From positions 1-6,250 of the forward strand of contig CAZAPV010000047.1 in assembly GCA_964487195.1 (NCBI GenBank): DNA of 6,250 nucleotides, written 5' to 3'. Below, piece by piece: positions 1 through 4,907 of this stretch (position 1 is the first letter of the stretch; each line of letters begins with the position of its first letter). A program made the translations under genes and the position numbers. The DNA is from CAZAPV01 sp964487195. GTDB taxonomy: Bacteria > Patescibacteriota > Patescibacteriia > SG8-24. The notes under the pieces are model-generated. The model ran no database searches. It saw nothing but the letters and a program-made list of their open reading frames with translations, and was not told the DNA's origin.

Positions 1-449
1 GGACTCTCCTTGGCGAAATCGTAGACGCCTGCCGCGGCCCACATGACGACGCGCTTCACCCCTTCGTGCCCTTCCACGCGGTTGAACCAGCGCAGATTGT
101 CGAGCACGTTGAGCGTCGCGGCGACGTTCACCTCGTACAGATCCTTGTATGCGGCGCTGTAATCGAACAGCCCGGCGACGTGGAACACGTAATCGAGCGG
201 CCGACCGCGCAAGCATTCGTAGACGCTCTCGGAGTCGCGCAGATCGCACTGCACGTAGTCGATCCCCCCCTCCATGCCAGCGATCACTGGCGCGGGGGTC
301 GGACCGATGTCGGTCGCGACGACGTTGTAGCCCAGTTGCCACAACAGCTTGACCATGTGCGTGCCCATGAAGCCGTTCGCGCCCGTGACGAGCGCGACTT
401 CCGGCTTGGTCACGGTCACGTGCGACATCATTCCGGTTGGTGATTCCAC
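1..449 (-). CDS. NAD-dependent epimerase/dehydratase family protein (extended SDR), 3' end outside window
   Basis: N-terminal 149 codons of an extended short-chain dehydrogenase, an NAD(P)-binding Rossmann enzyme family acting mostly on nucleotide sugars, sterols or flavonoid-like substrates. Seen: the dinucleotide-binding motif TGANGFMG (residues 22-29), an acidic residue ending strand 2 (D47, suggesting NAD rather than NADP), CDLRD at 68-72, HVAGLFDYSA at 90-99 and NVAATLNVLD at 108-117. Strand 5 reads VVMWAAAGVYDF (134-145). Family members usually have Ser or Thr where this has A139/A140, so the catalytic Ser may be absent; the YxxxK motif lies beyond the edge. I chose the GTG start at 449 because GAGAGG (455-460) sits five bases upstream. 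An in-frame ATG pair at 431/428 is the alternative, but its nearest purine-rich site is too far away. The gene is divergent from the Nudix gene. Substrate cannot be told from this half. Confidence 0.88.
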   Translation of the reverse strand, partial: MESPTGMMSHVTVTKPEVALVTGANGFMGTHMVKLLWQLGYNVVATDIGPTPAPVIAGMEGGIDYVQCDLRDSESVYECLRGRPLDYVFHVAGLFDYSAAYKDLYEVNVAATLNVLDNLRWFNRVEGHEGVKRVVMWAAAGVYDFAKES

Positions 450-454
450 TCTTG

Positions 455-460
455 CCTCTC
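455..460 (-). promoter_or_regulatory. Ribosome binding site deciding a GTG start
   Basis: On the minus strand GAGAGG is followed by CAAGA and then GTG (449), the normal five-base spacing seen at neighbouring genes. The ATG codons at 431 and 428 in the same frame have no purine-rich sequence at usable distance, so this site argues for the GTG start of the epimerase-family gene. Confidence 0.6.
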
Positions 461-494
461 TTTCCTTTGCGTTATGGTAAAAGGAGCTACCGCC

Positions 495-522
495 ACTTTA
501 CGCAAACCGTGGCCGTTGTCAA
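495..522 (-). promoter_or_regulatory. Predicted promoter of the epimerase-family gene
   Basis: Minus-strand -35 TTGACA (522-517), a 16-base spacer and -10 TAAAGT (500-495). The spacer contains CGGTTTGC and the -10 runs into GTGGCGG, both repeated in the histidine phosphatase promoter. The predicted start near 488 gives a leader of about 39 bases beginning AGCTCCTTTT. The -35 overlaps the opposite-strand -35 of the Nudix gene by five bases. Confidence 0.6.
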
Positions 523-544
523 TGACGCCGCGGCATGGTACCGT
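516..544 (+). promoter_or_regulatory. Predicted promoter of the Nudix-HAD operon
   Basis: Plus-strand -35 TTGTCA (516-521), a 17-base spacer and -10 TACCGT (539-544) with an extended -10 TG at 536-537. The predicted start near 551 would place AGGAGG at the very 5' end of the mRNA, a leader of only about 11 bases. The region ATGGTACC-GTCCGG resembles that ahead of the 81-residue gene. Confidence 0.5.
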
Positions 545-561
545 CCGGCGAGGAGGAACAG

Positions 562-1230
562 ATGGAACCGATCCGACATGTCGGCAAACGCTCTTTATAC
601 TACACCTACTCGGACGTCCGGCTCGAATGGAAGGGGTTCGCATCGCTCTTTACGTTCACCGTGACCGATTTTCCGCACCGCGCCCTCCTCATTCACCGAC
701 GCAACGCGGTGGTCGTGCTTCCGGCGAACTTCGAAACGCGCGAACTGTACATGATCGAGGAGCCTCGGCACGTCACCGCGTTCGCGGGGACGCCGGAAGG
801 CGCGGCGGCGATCGCGGATGCGAAGTCCGGCGGCACATCGGAAAACCGATTCACGCTGCGCGCCGACGACGTGAGACTGCTCGAGATGCCCGCCGGGGTG
901 ATCGACGGCGATGAAACGCCGGAGCAGACCGCGGTCCGCGAACTGCGCGAAGAGACCGGTCTCGTCGTCACGATCGACAAGCTGATCCGCGTCGCGAGCT
1001 ACTATCCGTCGATCGGCGCGTGCACCGAACGGCTCACCGCGTTCATCGCGCGGCTCGACGAGCCGGTCACCCAGGTGCACACCGACGGCGACGGCTCCGA
1101 GCAGATCACCGTCTGGAAGATGTCGTGGGACGAAGCGTTCACCCAACTCGCGAACGGCAGGGTCCAGACAGCGTCGGCGAACCTCCTGCTCCGCGAACTC
1201 CGGATCAGGGATCTCACCGCCCGGCGCTGA
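562..1230 (+). CDS. Nudix hydrolase, ADP-ribose/ADP-sugar pyrophosphatase-like
   Basis: A cytosolic, metal-dependent hydrolase of nucleoside diphosphates linked to another moiety, 222 residues. Seen: a complete Nudix box at residues 112-134 that fits GX5EX7REUXEEXGU exactly, with E118, R126, E127, E130, E131, G133 and L134. The preceding LLEMPAG (106-112) is typical of the ADP-ribose pyrophosphatase branch, as is the downstream SIGACTERLTAFIA, where branch members bind metal or substrate after a PS..G..E stretch. Length is usual for that branch. A stretch of about 20 residues before the box (AFAGTPEGAAAIADAKSGG region) looks like a lineage-specific insertion. The start is fixed by AGGAGG (551-556) five bases before the ATG; an upstream in-frame ATG at 535 has no such site. 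The HAD gene follows 25 bases after the stop. Exact substrate (ADP-ribose, other ADP- or GDP-sugar) is inference. Confidence 0.93.
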   Translation: MEPIRHVGKRSLYYTYSDVRLEWKGFASLFTFTVTDFPHRALLIHRRNAVVVLPANFETRELYMIEEPRHVTAFAGTPEGAAAIADAKSGGTSENRFTLRADDVRLLEMPAGVIDGDETPEQTAVRELREETGLVVTIDKLIRVASYYPSIGACTERLTAFIARLDEPVTQVHTDGDGSEQITVWKMSWDEAFTQLANGRVQTASANLLLRELRIRDLTARR

Positions 1231-1255
1231 CCGCTCTTTCAAAAAGGAGAAATCG

Positions 1256-2038
1256 ATGGCACGGACAAAGGCCGTGAAACCGATCGCGGCGTTCGATCTC
1301 GACGGATCGTTCATCCGCGAGCACCTGCTCGCGCTGCTGTTCGACGAATGCGCCGAGATCGGCATCTTCCGCAAAGTCGCGGAGCTGCACTTCAAGGAAG
1401 CGCGGCTCGCGCATCGCGACCGGAAGATCTCGTTCGAGGAATACGACAACGCGCTGATCACGCTGTTCATGAGGCGCATCCACGGGAAGTTGAAGGGCGA
1501 CGTCGAACTCGCCGCCAAGCGGCTCGCCGCGAAGCATCGCGACTGGCTGTACCTCTTCTCCAAGGCGCTCCTCGAACGACTGCGCAGGACGCACACCTGC
1601 ATCACGGTGACCGGCGCGATGGACGAAGTGGTGCGGCTGCTCGCTCCGTACTGGGGATTCGAGCACGTCTATGCCACCGAACTCGCCGTCGGCGATGACG
1701 GGCGGTACACCGGCAAACACGCCGCGCTTCCGGTCATTGCCAAGAAACAGGCGCTGACGGATCATCTCGCCGCGCACGGCGGGACGCTCAAAGGATCGGT
1801 CGCGATCGGCGACAGTGGATCCGACGTCCCGCTCCTCGAATCGGTCGAACGGCCGATCGCGTTCAATCCGAACGCGACGCTCGCCGACGACGCCGAACGG
1901 CGCGGCTGGCCGATCGTCCTCGAACGGAAGGACAACATCTACGTCCTCGCGGCGGGCGGTTCGCGCCGCTTCACCGGCAACGACGCCGCGGGCGCGGTCG
2001 ACTACGTTCTCGGATTGCGAAAAACAAACCCCGCTTGA
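1256..2038 (+). CDS. HAD-superfamily hydrolase, phosphoserine-phosphatase-like (HAD-IB type)
   Basis: A cytosolic Mg-dependent phosphatase of 260 residues using an aspartyl-phosphate intermediate. Seen: motif I AAFDLDGS with nucleophile D14 and general acid D16 (the usual DGT is DGS here); motif II TVTG with T119 in the place of the common Ser; motif III lysine among K163/K164; motif IV GDSGSD (185-190) with D186 and D190 for metal. The helical region between motifs I and II (about residues 20-110) is the C1-type cap, as in SerB-like and related enzymes. The C-terminal FNPNATLADDAERRGWPIV stretch is common in this family. AAGGAGA (1244-1250) precedes the ATG by five bases. The gene is 25 bases behind the Nudix gene and probably co-transcribed. 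Its stop codon lies in the loop of its own terminator. Substrate is unknown; phosphoserine is only one possibility. Confidence 0.9.
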   Translation: MARTKAVKPIAAFDLDGSFIREHLLALLFDECAEIGIFRKVAELHFKEARLAHRDRKISFEEYDNALITLFMRRIHGKLKGDVELAAKRLAAKHRDWLYLFSKALLERLRRTHTCITVTGAMDEVVRLLAPYWGFEHVYATELAVGDDGRYTGKHAALPVIAKKQALTDHLAAHGGTLKGSVAIGDSGSDVPLLESVERPIAFNPNATLADDAERRGWPIVLERKDNIYVLAAGGSRRFTGNDAAGAVDYVLGLRKTNPA

Positions 2039-2049
2039 CGGGGTTTTTA
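2026..2049 (+). terminator. Intrinsic terminator of the Nudix-HAD operon, containing the HAD stop codon
   Basis: AAACCCCG (2026-2033), loop CTTGA and CGGGGTTT (2039-2046) form an 8-bp stem followed by T-rich sequence. The stop TGA (2036-2038) occupies the loop, so a terminating ribosome would cover the hairpin. Confidence 0.88.
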
Positions 2050-2063
2050 TTTTGTGCAAAGGT
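2035..2063 (+). promoter_or_regulatory. Possible promoter of the membrane-protein gene, overlapping the terminator
   Basis: TTGACG (2035-2040) lies in the loop and stem of the terminator, followed by a 17-base spacer and AAAGGT (2058-2063) with an extended -10 TGC (2055-2057). The -10 is weak. The predicted start near 2070 would begin the mRNA at GGTCCTTTCC, like other leaders here, which supports the call. Confidence 0.35.
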
Positions 2064-2071
2064 TGCGTCGG

Positions 2072-2088
2072 TCCTTTCCAACAAAGGA
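2072..2088 (+). repeat. Inverted repeat masking a ribosome binding site
   Basis: TCCTTT (2072-2077), loop CCAAC and AAAGGA (2083-2088) form a perfect 6-bp arm. The downstream arm is the core of the AAAGGAGG binding site of the membrane-protein gene. Confidence 0.6.
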
Positions 2089-2095
2089 GGCTGCG

Positions 2096-2683
2096 ATGAA
2101 GCTGCAGCGAAACTCGTGGCACTACCGGTTATTCCTCTGGACAGACGACAGGCTCAACCCGAGGTCGTTCGAGGAGCCGCGCAATTTGTGCGCATACGTG
2201 CAAGCATTGGCGAAGAATACGGCGATGTGTGCATTGTTCGGAACGGCGTTTGCGGTTTGCGTCACCGTCATGGCGATCTGCGTATCCGTTCCGTGGCTGA
2301 TCATCCTGCTGCTGATCGGCAGGCGTCCCGTGGCGATCGAGTCCGAGCCTCCGCTCTTCGCGACGTATGAAAAATACGCGCCGCTGCGCATCGGGCGGCT
2401 CCGCCTGTATCCGTGGCACGCGCTCATCCCGGTCGCACTCTACGGAGCCGTCCGGATCATCGTCGCGCATCCGAAAATCGCGCTTGAATTCGTTAGCGTG
2501 GGCCTTGGCACGCCCGTTGTCTTGTATGGTCTCTGGCGCGCATTCGTGTATTTGTTCGAAGATGACGGATTTCGGAAATCCGACACGTATCGGATCGTCA
2601 AAGGATACGTGAGCGCCAAGACGAACGGCTGGTGCCCGTCCGTCGAATTCGAAGGCGAGCCCCCGCGAAAGGAAAAATCGTAA
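2096..2683 (+). CDS. Hypothetical small membrane protein
   Basis: No function recognised. The 195-residue protein has a basic/aromatic N-terminus (SWHYRLFLW at 7-15, then NLCAY at 30-34) and a long hydrophobic stretch at about 43-74. Further hydrophobic stretches lie at about 107-123 and 129-152. The cytosol-like tail contains GWCPSVEFE (178-186). From memory, an N-terminal SWHY...NLC signature together with a C-terminal CP.vEF recurs in uncharacterised phage and bacterial membrane proteins; I cannot verify this. Start: AAAGGAGG (2083-2090) five bases before the ATG; in-frame starts further upstream overlap the previous terminator. Codon use is looser than in neighbours, with many TTG, GCA, GTT, TGT and AAT codons, which could mean transfer or weak selection. 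It is a single-gene unit with its own terminator. Topology is a by-eye prediction. Confidence 0.75.
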   Translation: MKLQRNSWHYRLFLWTDDRLNPRSFEEPRNLCAYVQALAKNTAMCALFGTAFAVCVTVMAICVSVPWLIILLLIGRRPVAIESEPPLFATYEKYAPLRIGRLRLYPWHALIPVALYGAVRIIVAHPKIALEFVSVGLGTPVVLYGLWRAFVYLFEDDGFRKSDTYRIVKGYVSAKTNGWCPSVEFEGEPPRKEKS

Positions 2684-2692
2684 ACGATCTTC

Positions 2693-2722
2693 ACCGCCCC
2701 AACCTTCCGGGACGGTTTTTTA
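2693..2722 (+). terminator. Intrinsic terminator after the membrane-protein gene
   Basis: ACCGCCCC (2693-2700) pairs with GGGACGGT (2709-2716) with one C-A mismatch and an eight-base loop, followed by TTTTTTATTT. It begins ten bases after the stop. Confidence 0.8.
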
Positions 2723-2736
2723 TTTATCCACATTTC

Positions 2737-2759
2737 GGGGACAGTCCCCAACATGGGGA
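2737..2759. repeat. Two overlapping inverted repeats sharing one arm
   Basis: GGGGA (2737-2741) CAG TCCCC (2745-2749) forms one hairpin. The same TCCCCA (2745-2750) can instead pair with TGGGGA (2754-2759) across ACA. The two pairings are mutually exclusive. It lies between two terminators of convergent genes, so no gene is an obvious target. Confidence 0.6.
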
Positions 2760-2767
2760 TAATTAAA

Positions 2768-2792
2768 ATTCCCGACGGAGGCCGTCGGGAAT
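2768..2792 (-). terminator. Intrinsic terminator of the 2OG-Fe(II) oxygenase gene
   Basis: ATTCCCGACGG (2768-2778) and CCGTCGGGAAT (2782-2792) form a perfect 11-bp stem with a three-base loop. On the minus strand it is followed by TTTAATT, a modest U tract. It lies five bases past the oxygenase stop. Confidence 0.8.
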
Positions 2793-2797
2793 GCGGG

Positions 2798-3667
2798 TCA
2801 GTACTTCTTCTTCGCGCCGATTTCGACGAGGCGCTGATTGAGGTACGCGCCCGCGGTGAGCATCGGCGTGAGGCGCACCTCGGAGCGCGGGTGGACGAAG
2901 AACGGGATCGAATACCGCGGCCCATTCCCCACGATGTTCTCGACGCGGTGCGTGGTGGACGGGATTCTGCCGCCGGTGTGCGCCTGCAACATGTCGCCCG
3001 CGTTCACGATGATTGCGTCCGGCGGATTGTTCACCGGGATCCAGTCGCCGTCGCGCGTCTTGATCTCGAGGCCCGGTTTCGTCGCGGCGACGAGGAGCGT
3101 GATGAAATTGATGTCCTCGTGCGGCGCGGACCGCATCCCGTCGATCTGTCCGTCGAGCGCCGGATAGTGCAGCAGCCGCATCACGGTGTTGCCGTCCCTG
3201 ACCATGGAACGGAAATGCCCGGGCGCGCGGTACAGGTACGGGTCGATCGCGTCGAGCAGCCGGATCGCGACGGAGAGCAGCGAGTAGTAGAGCGGGACGA
3301 ACACGTCCTTGAACTCGGGGATCTCGGCCGGGAAACGATCGGCCGCGGTGAAGGACGGCGGCCGCACGTGCCAGAATTCCTTGATGTCCGGGCGCGGATC
3401 GTCTTTCGCGTGCTCGATTCCGAACGGCGCGTAGCCGGTCTGGTGTTCCGCCGCGTCTTCGTACCGCCGTTTCGCGTCGAGCGAGAGCGCGAACAGCCGC
3501 TCCATCGCCGCGTAGGCGCGCGCCAGCCGTTCGTGGCTGATCCCGTGGTCGATCACGGAAACGAACCCGAACCGCTCCAGCGCTTCGCCGAGCGCGCGGT
3601 TAAACTTCGGCGCGCACGATTCCTCGAGATGGAAACTGACGACCGGCACTTCCTTGTCCAAACCCAT
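2798..3667 (-). CDS. 2-oxoglutarate/Fe(II)-dependent oxygenase, isopenicillin N synthase-like
   Basis: A cytosolic non-haem iron oxygenase of 289 residues, near the usual 280-350 for this family. Seen: an N-terminal DIOX_N-like part (about 7-110) with VPVVSF and GFVSVIDHGI (34-43). The jelly-roll core follows (about 160-265), with the iron facial triad H183-x-D185 in APHEDINFITLL and H240 in PSTTHRV. R251-x-S253 (RYSIPFFVHP) is the 2-oxoglutarate-binding pair. NPPDAIIVNAGDMLQ (214-228) is highly typical. Known members include IPNS, ACC oxidase, gibberellin and flavonoid oxidases; many bacterial homologues have no known substrate. No ACV synthetase or other biosynthetic gene is nearby, so an IPNS reaction is not implied. 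AAAGGAGG five bases before the ATG fixes the start. The gene is divergent from the 81-residue gene and has its own terminator. Confidence 0.93.
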   Translation of the reverse strand: MGLDKEVPVVSFHLEESCAPKFNRALGEALERFGFVSVIDHGISHERLARAYAAMERLFALSLDAKRRYEDAAEHQTGYAPFGIEHAKDDPRPDIKEFWHVRPPSFTAADRFPAEIPEFKDVFVPLYYSLLSVAIRLLDAIDPYLYRAPGHFRSMVRDGNTVMRLLHYPALDGQIDGMRSAPHEDINFITLLVAATKPGLEIKTRDGDWIPVNNPPDAIIVNAGDMLQAHTGGRIPSTTHRVENIVGNGPRYSIPFFVHPRSEVRLTPMLTAGAYLNQRLVEIGAKKKY

Positions 3668-3674
3668 GACATCC

Positions 3675-3687
3675 TCCTTTGAAAGGA
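3675..3687 (-). repeat. Palindrome covering the oxygenase ribosome binding site
   Basis: TCCTTT-G-AAAGGA on the plus strand is a perfect 6+1+6 inverted repeat. Read on the minus strand, the second arm is the core of the AAAGGAGG ribosome binding site. A real hairpin would need to open one arm pair for a three-base loop. Confidence 0.55.
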
Positions 3688-3695
3688 CTGCCTAC

Positions 3696-3724
3696 AGGTC
3701 ACCACGCTCGCAGCGTTTCGTCAA
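3696..3724 (-). promoter_or_regulatory. Predicted promoter of the oxygenase gene
   Basis: Minus-strand -35 TTGACG (3724-3719), a 17-base spacer and a weak -10 TGACCT (3701-3696) with an extended -10 TG (3704-3703). The predicted start near 3689 begins the mRNA AGTCCTTTCAAAGGAGG, the same leader form as other genes here. Confidence 0.45.
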
Positions 3725-3729
3725 TCATC

Positions 3730-3757
3730 TTGACGCGATGGCGCCGAATGGTACCCT
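3730..3757 (+). promoter_or_regulatory. Predicted promoter of the 81-residue protein gene
   Basis: -35 TTGACG (3730-3735), a 16-base spacer and -10 TACCCT (3752-3757) with extended -10 TG (3749-3750). It is back to back with the oxygenase -35, five bases away: CGTCAA-TCATC-TTGACG forms an inverted repeat. The predicted start near 3764 leaves a leader of about 10 bases containing only the ribosome binding site. Confidence 0.5.
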
Positions 3758-3773
3758 TTTGTCCGGAGGAATC

Positions 3774-4019
3774 ATGACGACAAAAAGCTCTTTCAATTTC
3801 GGAGCGATGCCGCCGCCGGGGGCGGAGTGGCAGATGGAACGGACAGCCGCATCGATCGCATTCGTGAACGAGGCGACGAACGCGCTCGGCTCGCTCACCG
3901 ATCCGGACGCGGTGCGCCTGGTGCAGCGAGTGCGGGAGCTCGTCAAATCCGGCAAGATCGAGCTGATCAAGCCGCTCACCGTCAACGACGTCCTGAACGG
4001 AAAAATCCCTTTGCTCTAG
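3774..4019 (+). CDS. Hypothetical protein, 81 residues
   Basis: No family recognised. The protein has a short polar/proline N-terminus (FGAMPPPGAEW at 9-19). A mainly helical middle follows (about 20-60), then a C-terminal segment GKIELIKPLTVNDVLNGKI. There is no signal peptide, membrane segment or cysteine. It looks like a small soluble helical protein, but that is inference. CGGAGGA (3764-3770) precedes the ATG by three bases, and the codon use (GCG, CTC, CGC, GTC) matches neighbours, which supports it as real. A promoter ahead and a strong terminator behind make it a single-gene unit, except that a second, orphan ribosome binding site overlaps its stop codon. Confidence 0.72.
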   Translation: MTTKSSFNFGAMPPPGAEWQMERTAASIAFVNEATNALGSLTDPDAVRLVQRVRELVKSGKIELIKPLTVNDVLNGKIPLL

Positions 4020-4063
4020 GAGGACACATCGTGAACGGCGCTCGCCGTTCTTTTTTGTTATGA
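4018..4063 (+). other. Orphan ribosome binding site and possible 10-codon ORF inside a terminator
   Basis: AGGAGGA (4018-4024) overlaps the TAG stop of the 81-residue gene. Six bases later GTG (4031) opens an 10-codon frame, VNGARRSFLL, ending TGA at 4061-4063 and running straight through the terminator hairpin. It may be a leader-like peptide, the remnant of a lost second gene, or chance. Confidence 0.3.
4033..4056 (+). terminator. Intrinsic terminator of the 81-residue protein gene
   Basis: GAACGGC (4033-4039), loop GCTC and GCCGTTC (4044-4050) form a perfect 7-bp stem followed by six T. It is back to back with the terminator of the convergent histidine phosphatase gene. Confidence 0.9.
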
Positions 4064-4085
4064 AAAACCCCGTCATTCGACGGGG
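4063..4085 (-). terminator. Intrinsic terminator of the histidine phosphatase gene, containing its stop codon
   Basis: On the minus strand CCCCGTC (4085-4079), loop GAAT and GACGGGG (4074-4068) are followed by TTTTT. The stop TGA (4075-4073) spans the loop edge and start of the second arm, as in the HAD gene terminator. Confidence 0.88.
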
Positions 4086-4807
4086 GTGGAAGAATCGTTT
4101 TTCCAGTACACGGTGTTGTACTCGCGGAGCGTGAGGCGGCCGAGCGCGGCGTCGTACTCATAGACGGTAACGCCGCAGTTCGCCGGCCGTTCGTCCGGGC
4201 GCCAGTGGAGCGCGCGGTCGTAGTCCCACCGTTCAAGCAGGAACCGGAAACTCCGGAGCGTGCCGCCATGGGTGATGACGAACACTTTCTGCCCCGCGCG
4301 GTCGCGGAACAGCGTGTTGAGGAACAGGTACGCGCGCTCGGCGACCTGCGCGAGACTTTCCCCGCCGACCGGCCGGCTGAAAAATCCGCCATGCGTGTCC
4401 CAGTATTTCTGCAGCCACGGGAACGCGGCGCACGCTTCGTCCTTGGTCATGTCGTACGCGTAGCCGGAATCGCGTTCGCGGATGAACAGATGACTGCGCA
4501 CCTGGATGCGGCCGCGTTCCTCCTCCGAGTACGCGGCGAGAATCCCATCGGCGGTGTCCTCCGCGCGCTTGTAGCCGGAGTGGTACAGATAATCCGGCGC
4601 GCCGAACCGTTTGCACAGCGCGATGCCGGTCGCGCGCGCCTGGACGACCCCCTCCTCCGTGAGCGGAATCTTATAATCAGGGATCCCTTCGATCCCGCGG
4701 CGCGCCTCGTCGTCCGGATAATAAACCACGCCCGGTTTCGCGCTGTTGCGCACGGACCTGCCGTGGCGGATGAACACCAGAAGTGACGGTCGTTCTATCG
4801 CTGTCAT
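4073..4807 (-). CDS. Histidine phosphatase family protein (phosphoglycerate mutase-like)
   Basis: A cytosolic phosphatase/mutase-superfamily protein of 244 residues using a phosphohistidine intermediate. Seen: the RHG motif in FIRHGRSVRNS with R14, H15 (nucleophile) and G16. A second arginine R81 follows YHSGYK, E111 in IRERDSGY is the likely proton donor, and H180-G181 lie in VITHGGTLR. PLTEEGVVQA (48-57) and GGESLAQVAERAY (148-160) are family signatures. The sequence leans to the broad phosphatase branch rather than glycolytic GpmA. AAAGGAGA (4820-4813) sits five bases before the ATG at 4807; the in-frame ATG at 4852 lies inside the promoter. It is divergent from the 85-residue gene and convergent with the 81-residue gene. 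Substrate unknown. Confidence 0.93.
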   Translation of the reverse strand: MTAIERPSLLVFIRHGRSVRNSAKPGVVYYPDDEARRGIEGIPDYKIPLTEEGVVQARATGIALCKRFGAPDYLYHSGYKRAEDTADGILAAYSEEERGRIQVRSHLFIRERDSGYAYDMTKDEACAAFPWLQKYWDTHGGFFSRPVGGESLAQVAERAYLFLNTLFRDRAGQKVFVITHGGTLRSFRFLLERWDYDRALHWRPDERPANCGVTVYEYDAALGRLTLREYNTVYWKNDSSTPVE

Positions 4808-4835
4808 CGTTCTCTCCTTTGAATGAACTGCCGCC

Positions 4836-4863
4836 ACCGTAGCAAACCGCACGGTCTTGTCAA
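4836..4863 (-). promoter_or_regulatory. Predicted promoter of the histidine phosphatase gene
   Basis: Minus-strand -35 TTGACA (4863-4858), a 16-base spacer and -10 TACGGT (4841-4836) with extended -10 TGC. It shares CGGTTTGC and GTGGCGG with the epimerase promoter at nearly the same spacing. The predicted start near 4829 begins the mRNA AGTTCATTCAAAGGAG. Confidence 0.65.
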
Positions 4864-4885
4864 CGGCAGGATTTTCTGCTAAGAC
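4857..4885 (+). promoter_or_regulatory. Predicted promoter of the 85-residue protein/MBL operon
   Basis: -35 TTGTCA (4857-4862), a 17-base spacer and -10 TAAGAC (4880-4885) with extended -10 TGC (4877-4879). The -35 shares five bases with the opposite-strand TTGACA. The predicted start near 4892 begins the mRNA GGTCCTTTCACAAGGAGG. Confidence 0.5.
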
Positions 4886-4893
4886 AAATGCGG

Positions 4894-4907
4894 TCCTTTC
4901 ACAAGGA
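4894..4907 (+). repeat. Inverted repeat masking a ribosome binding site
   Basis: TCCTT (4894-4898), loop TCAC and AAGGA (4903-4907) form a 5-bp hairpin whose downstream arm is part of AAGGAGGA, the ribosome binding site of the 85-residue gene. It would sit at the very start of the predicted mRNA. Confidence 0.5.

Noticed and set aside
66..443. A 125-codon plus-strand open frame opposite the epimerase gene
   Set aside because: The minus strand has the Rossmann motif and its own promoter and binding site; the plus frame has none.
595..1605. A 336-codon minus-strand open frame opposite the Nudix and HAD genes
   Set aside because: It crosses two well-supported genes and gives low-complexity Ser/Arg-rich translation; a GC-rich antisense artefact.
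1214..2122. A 302-codon minus-strand open frame opposite the HAD gene
   Set aside because: Arg/Glu-rich shadow frame running through a terminator, with no motif or ribosome binding site.
2798..3667. Beta-lactam biosynthesis
   Set aside because: The oxygenase is only a family relative of isopenicillin N synthase and no ACV synthetase is present.
2753..3682. A 309-codon plus-strand open frame opposite the oxygenase gene
   Set aside because: Arg/Asp/Val-rich translation with no domain, no ribosome binding site, and it runs over a terminator and the opposite gene's start. The minus strand encodes a protein with every family motif.
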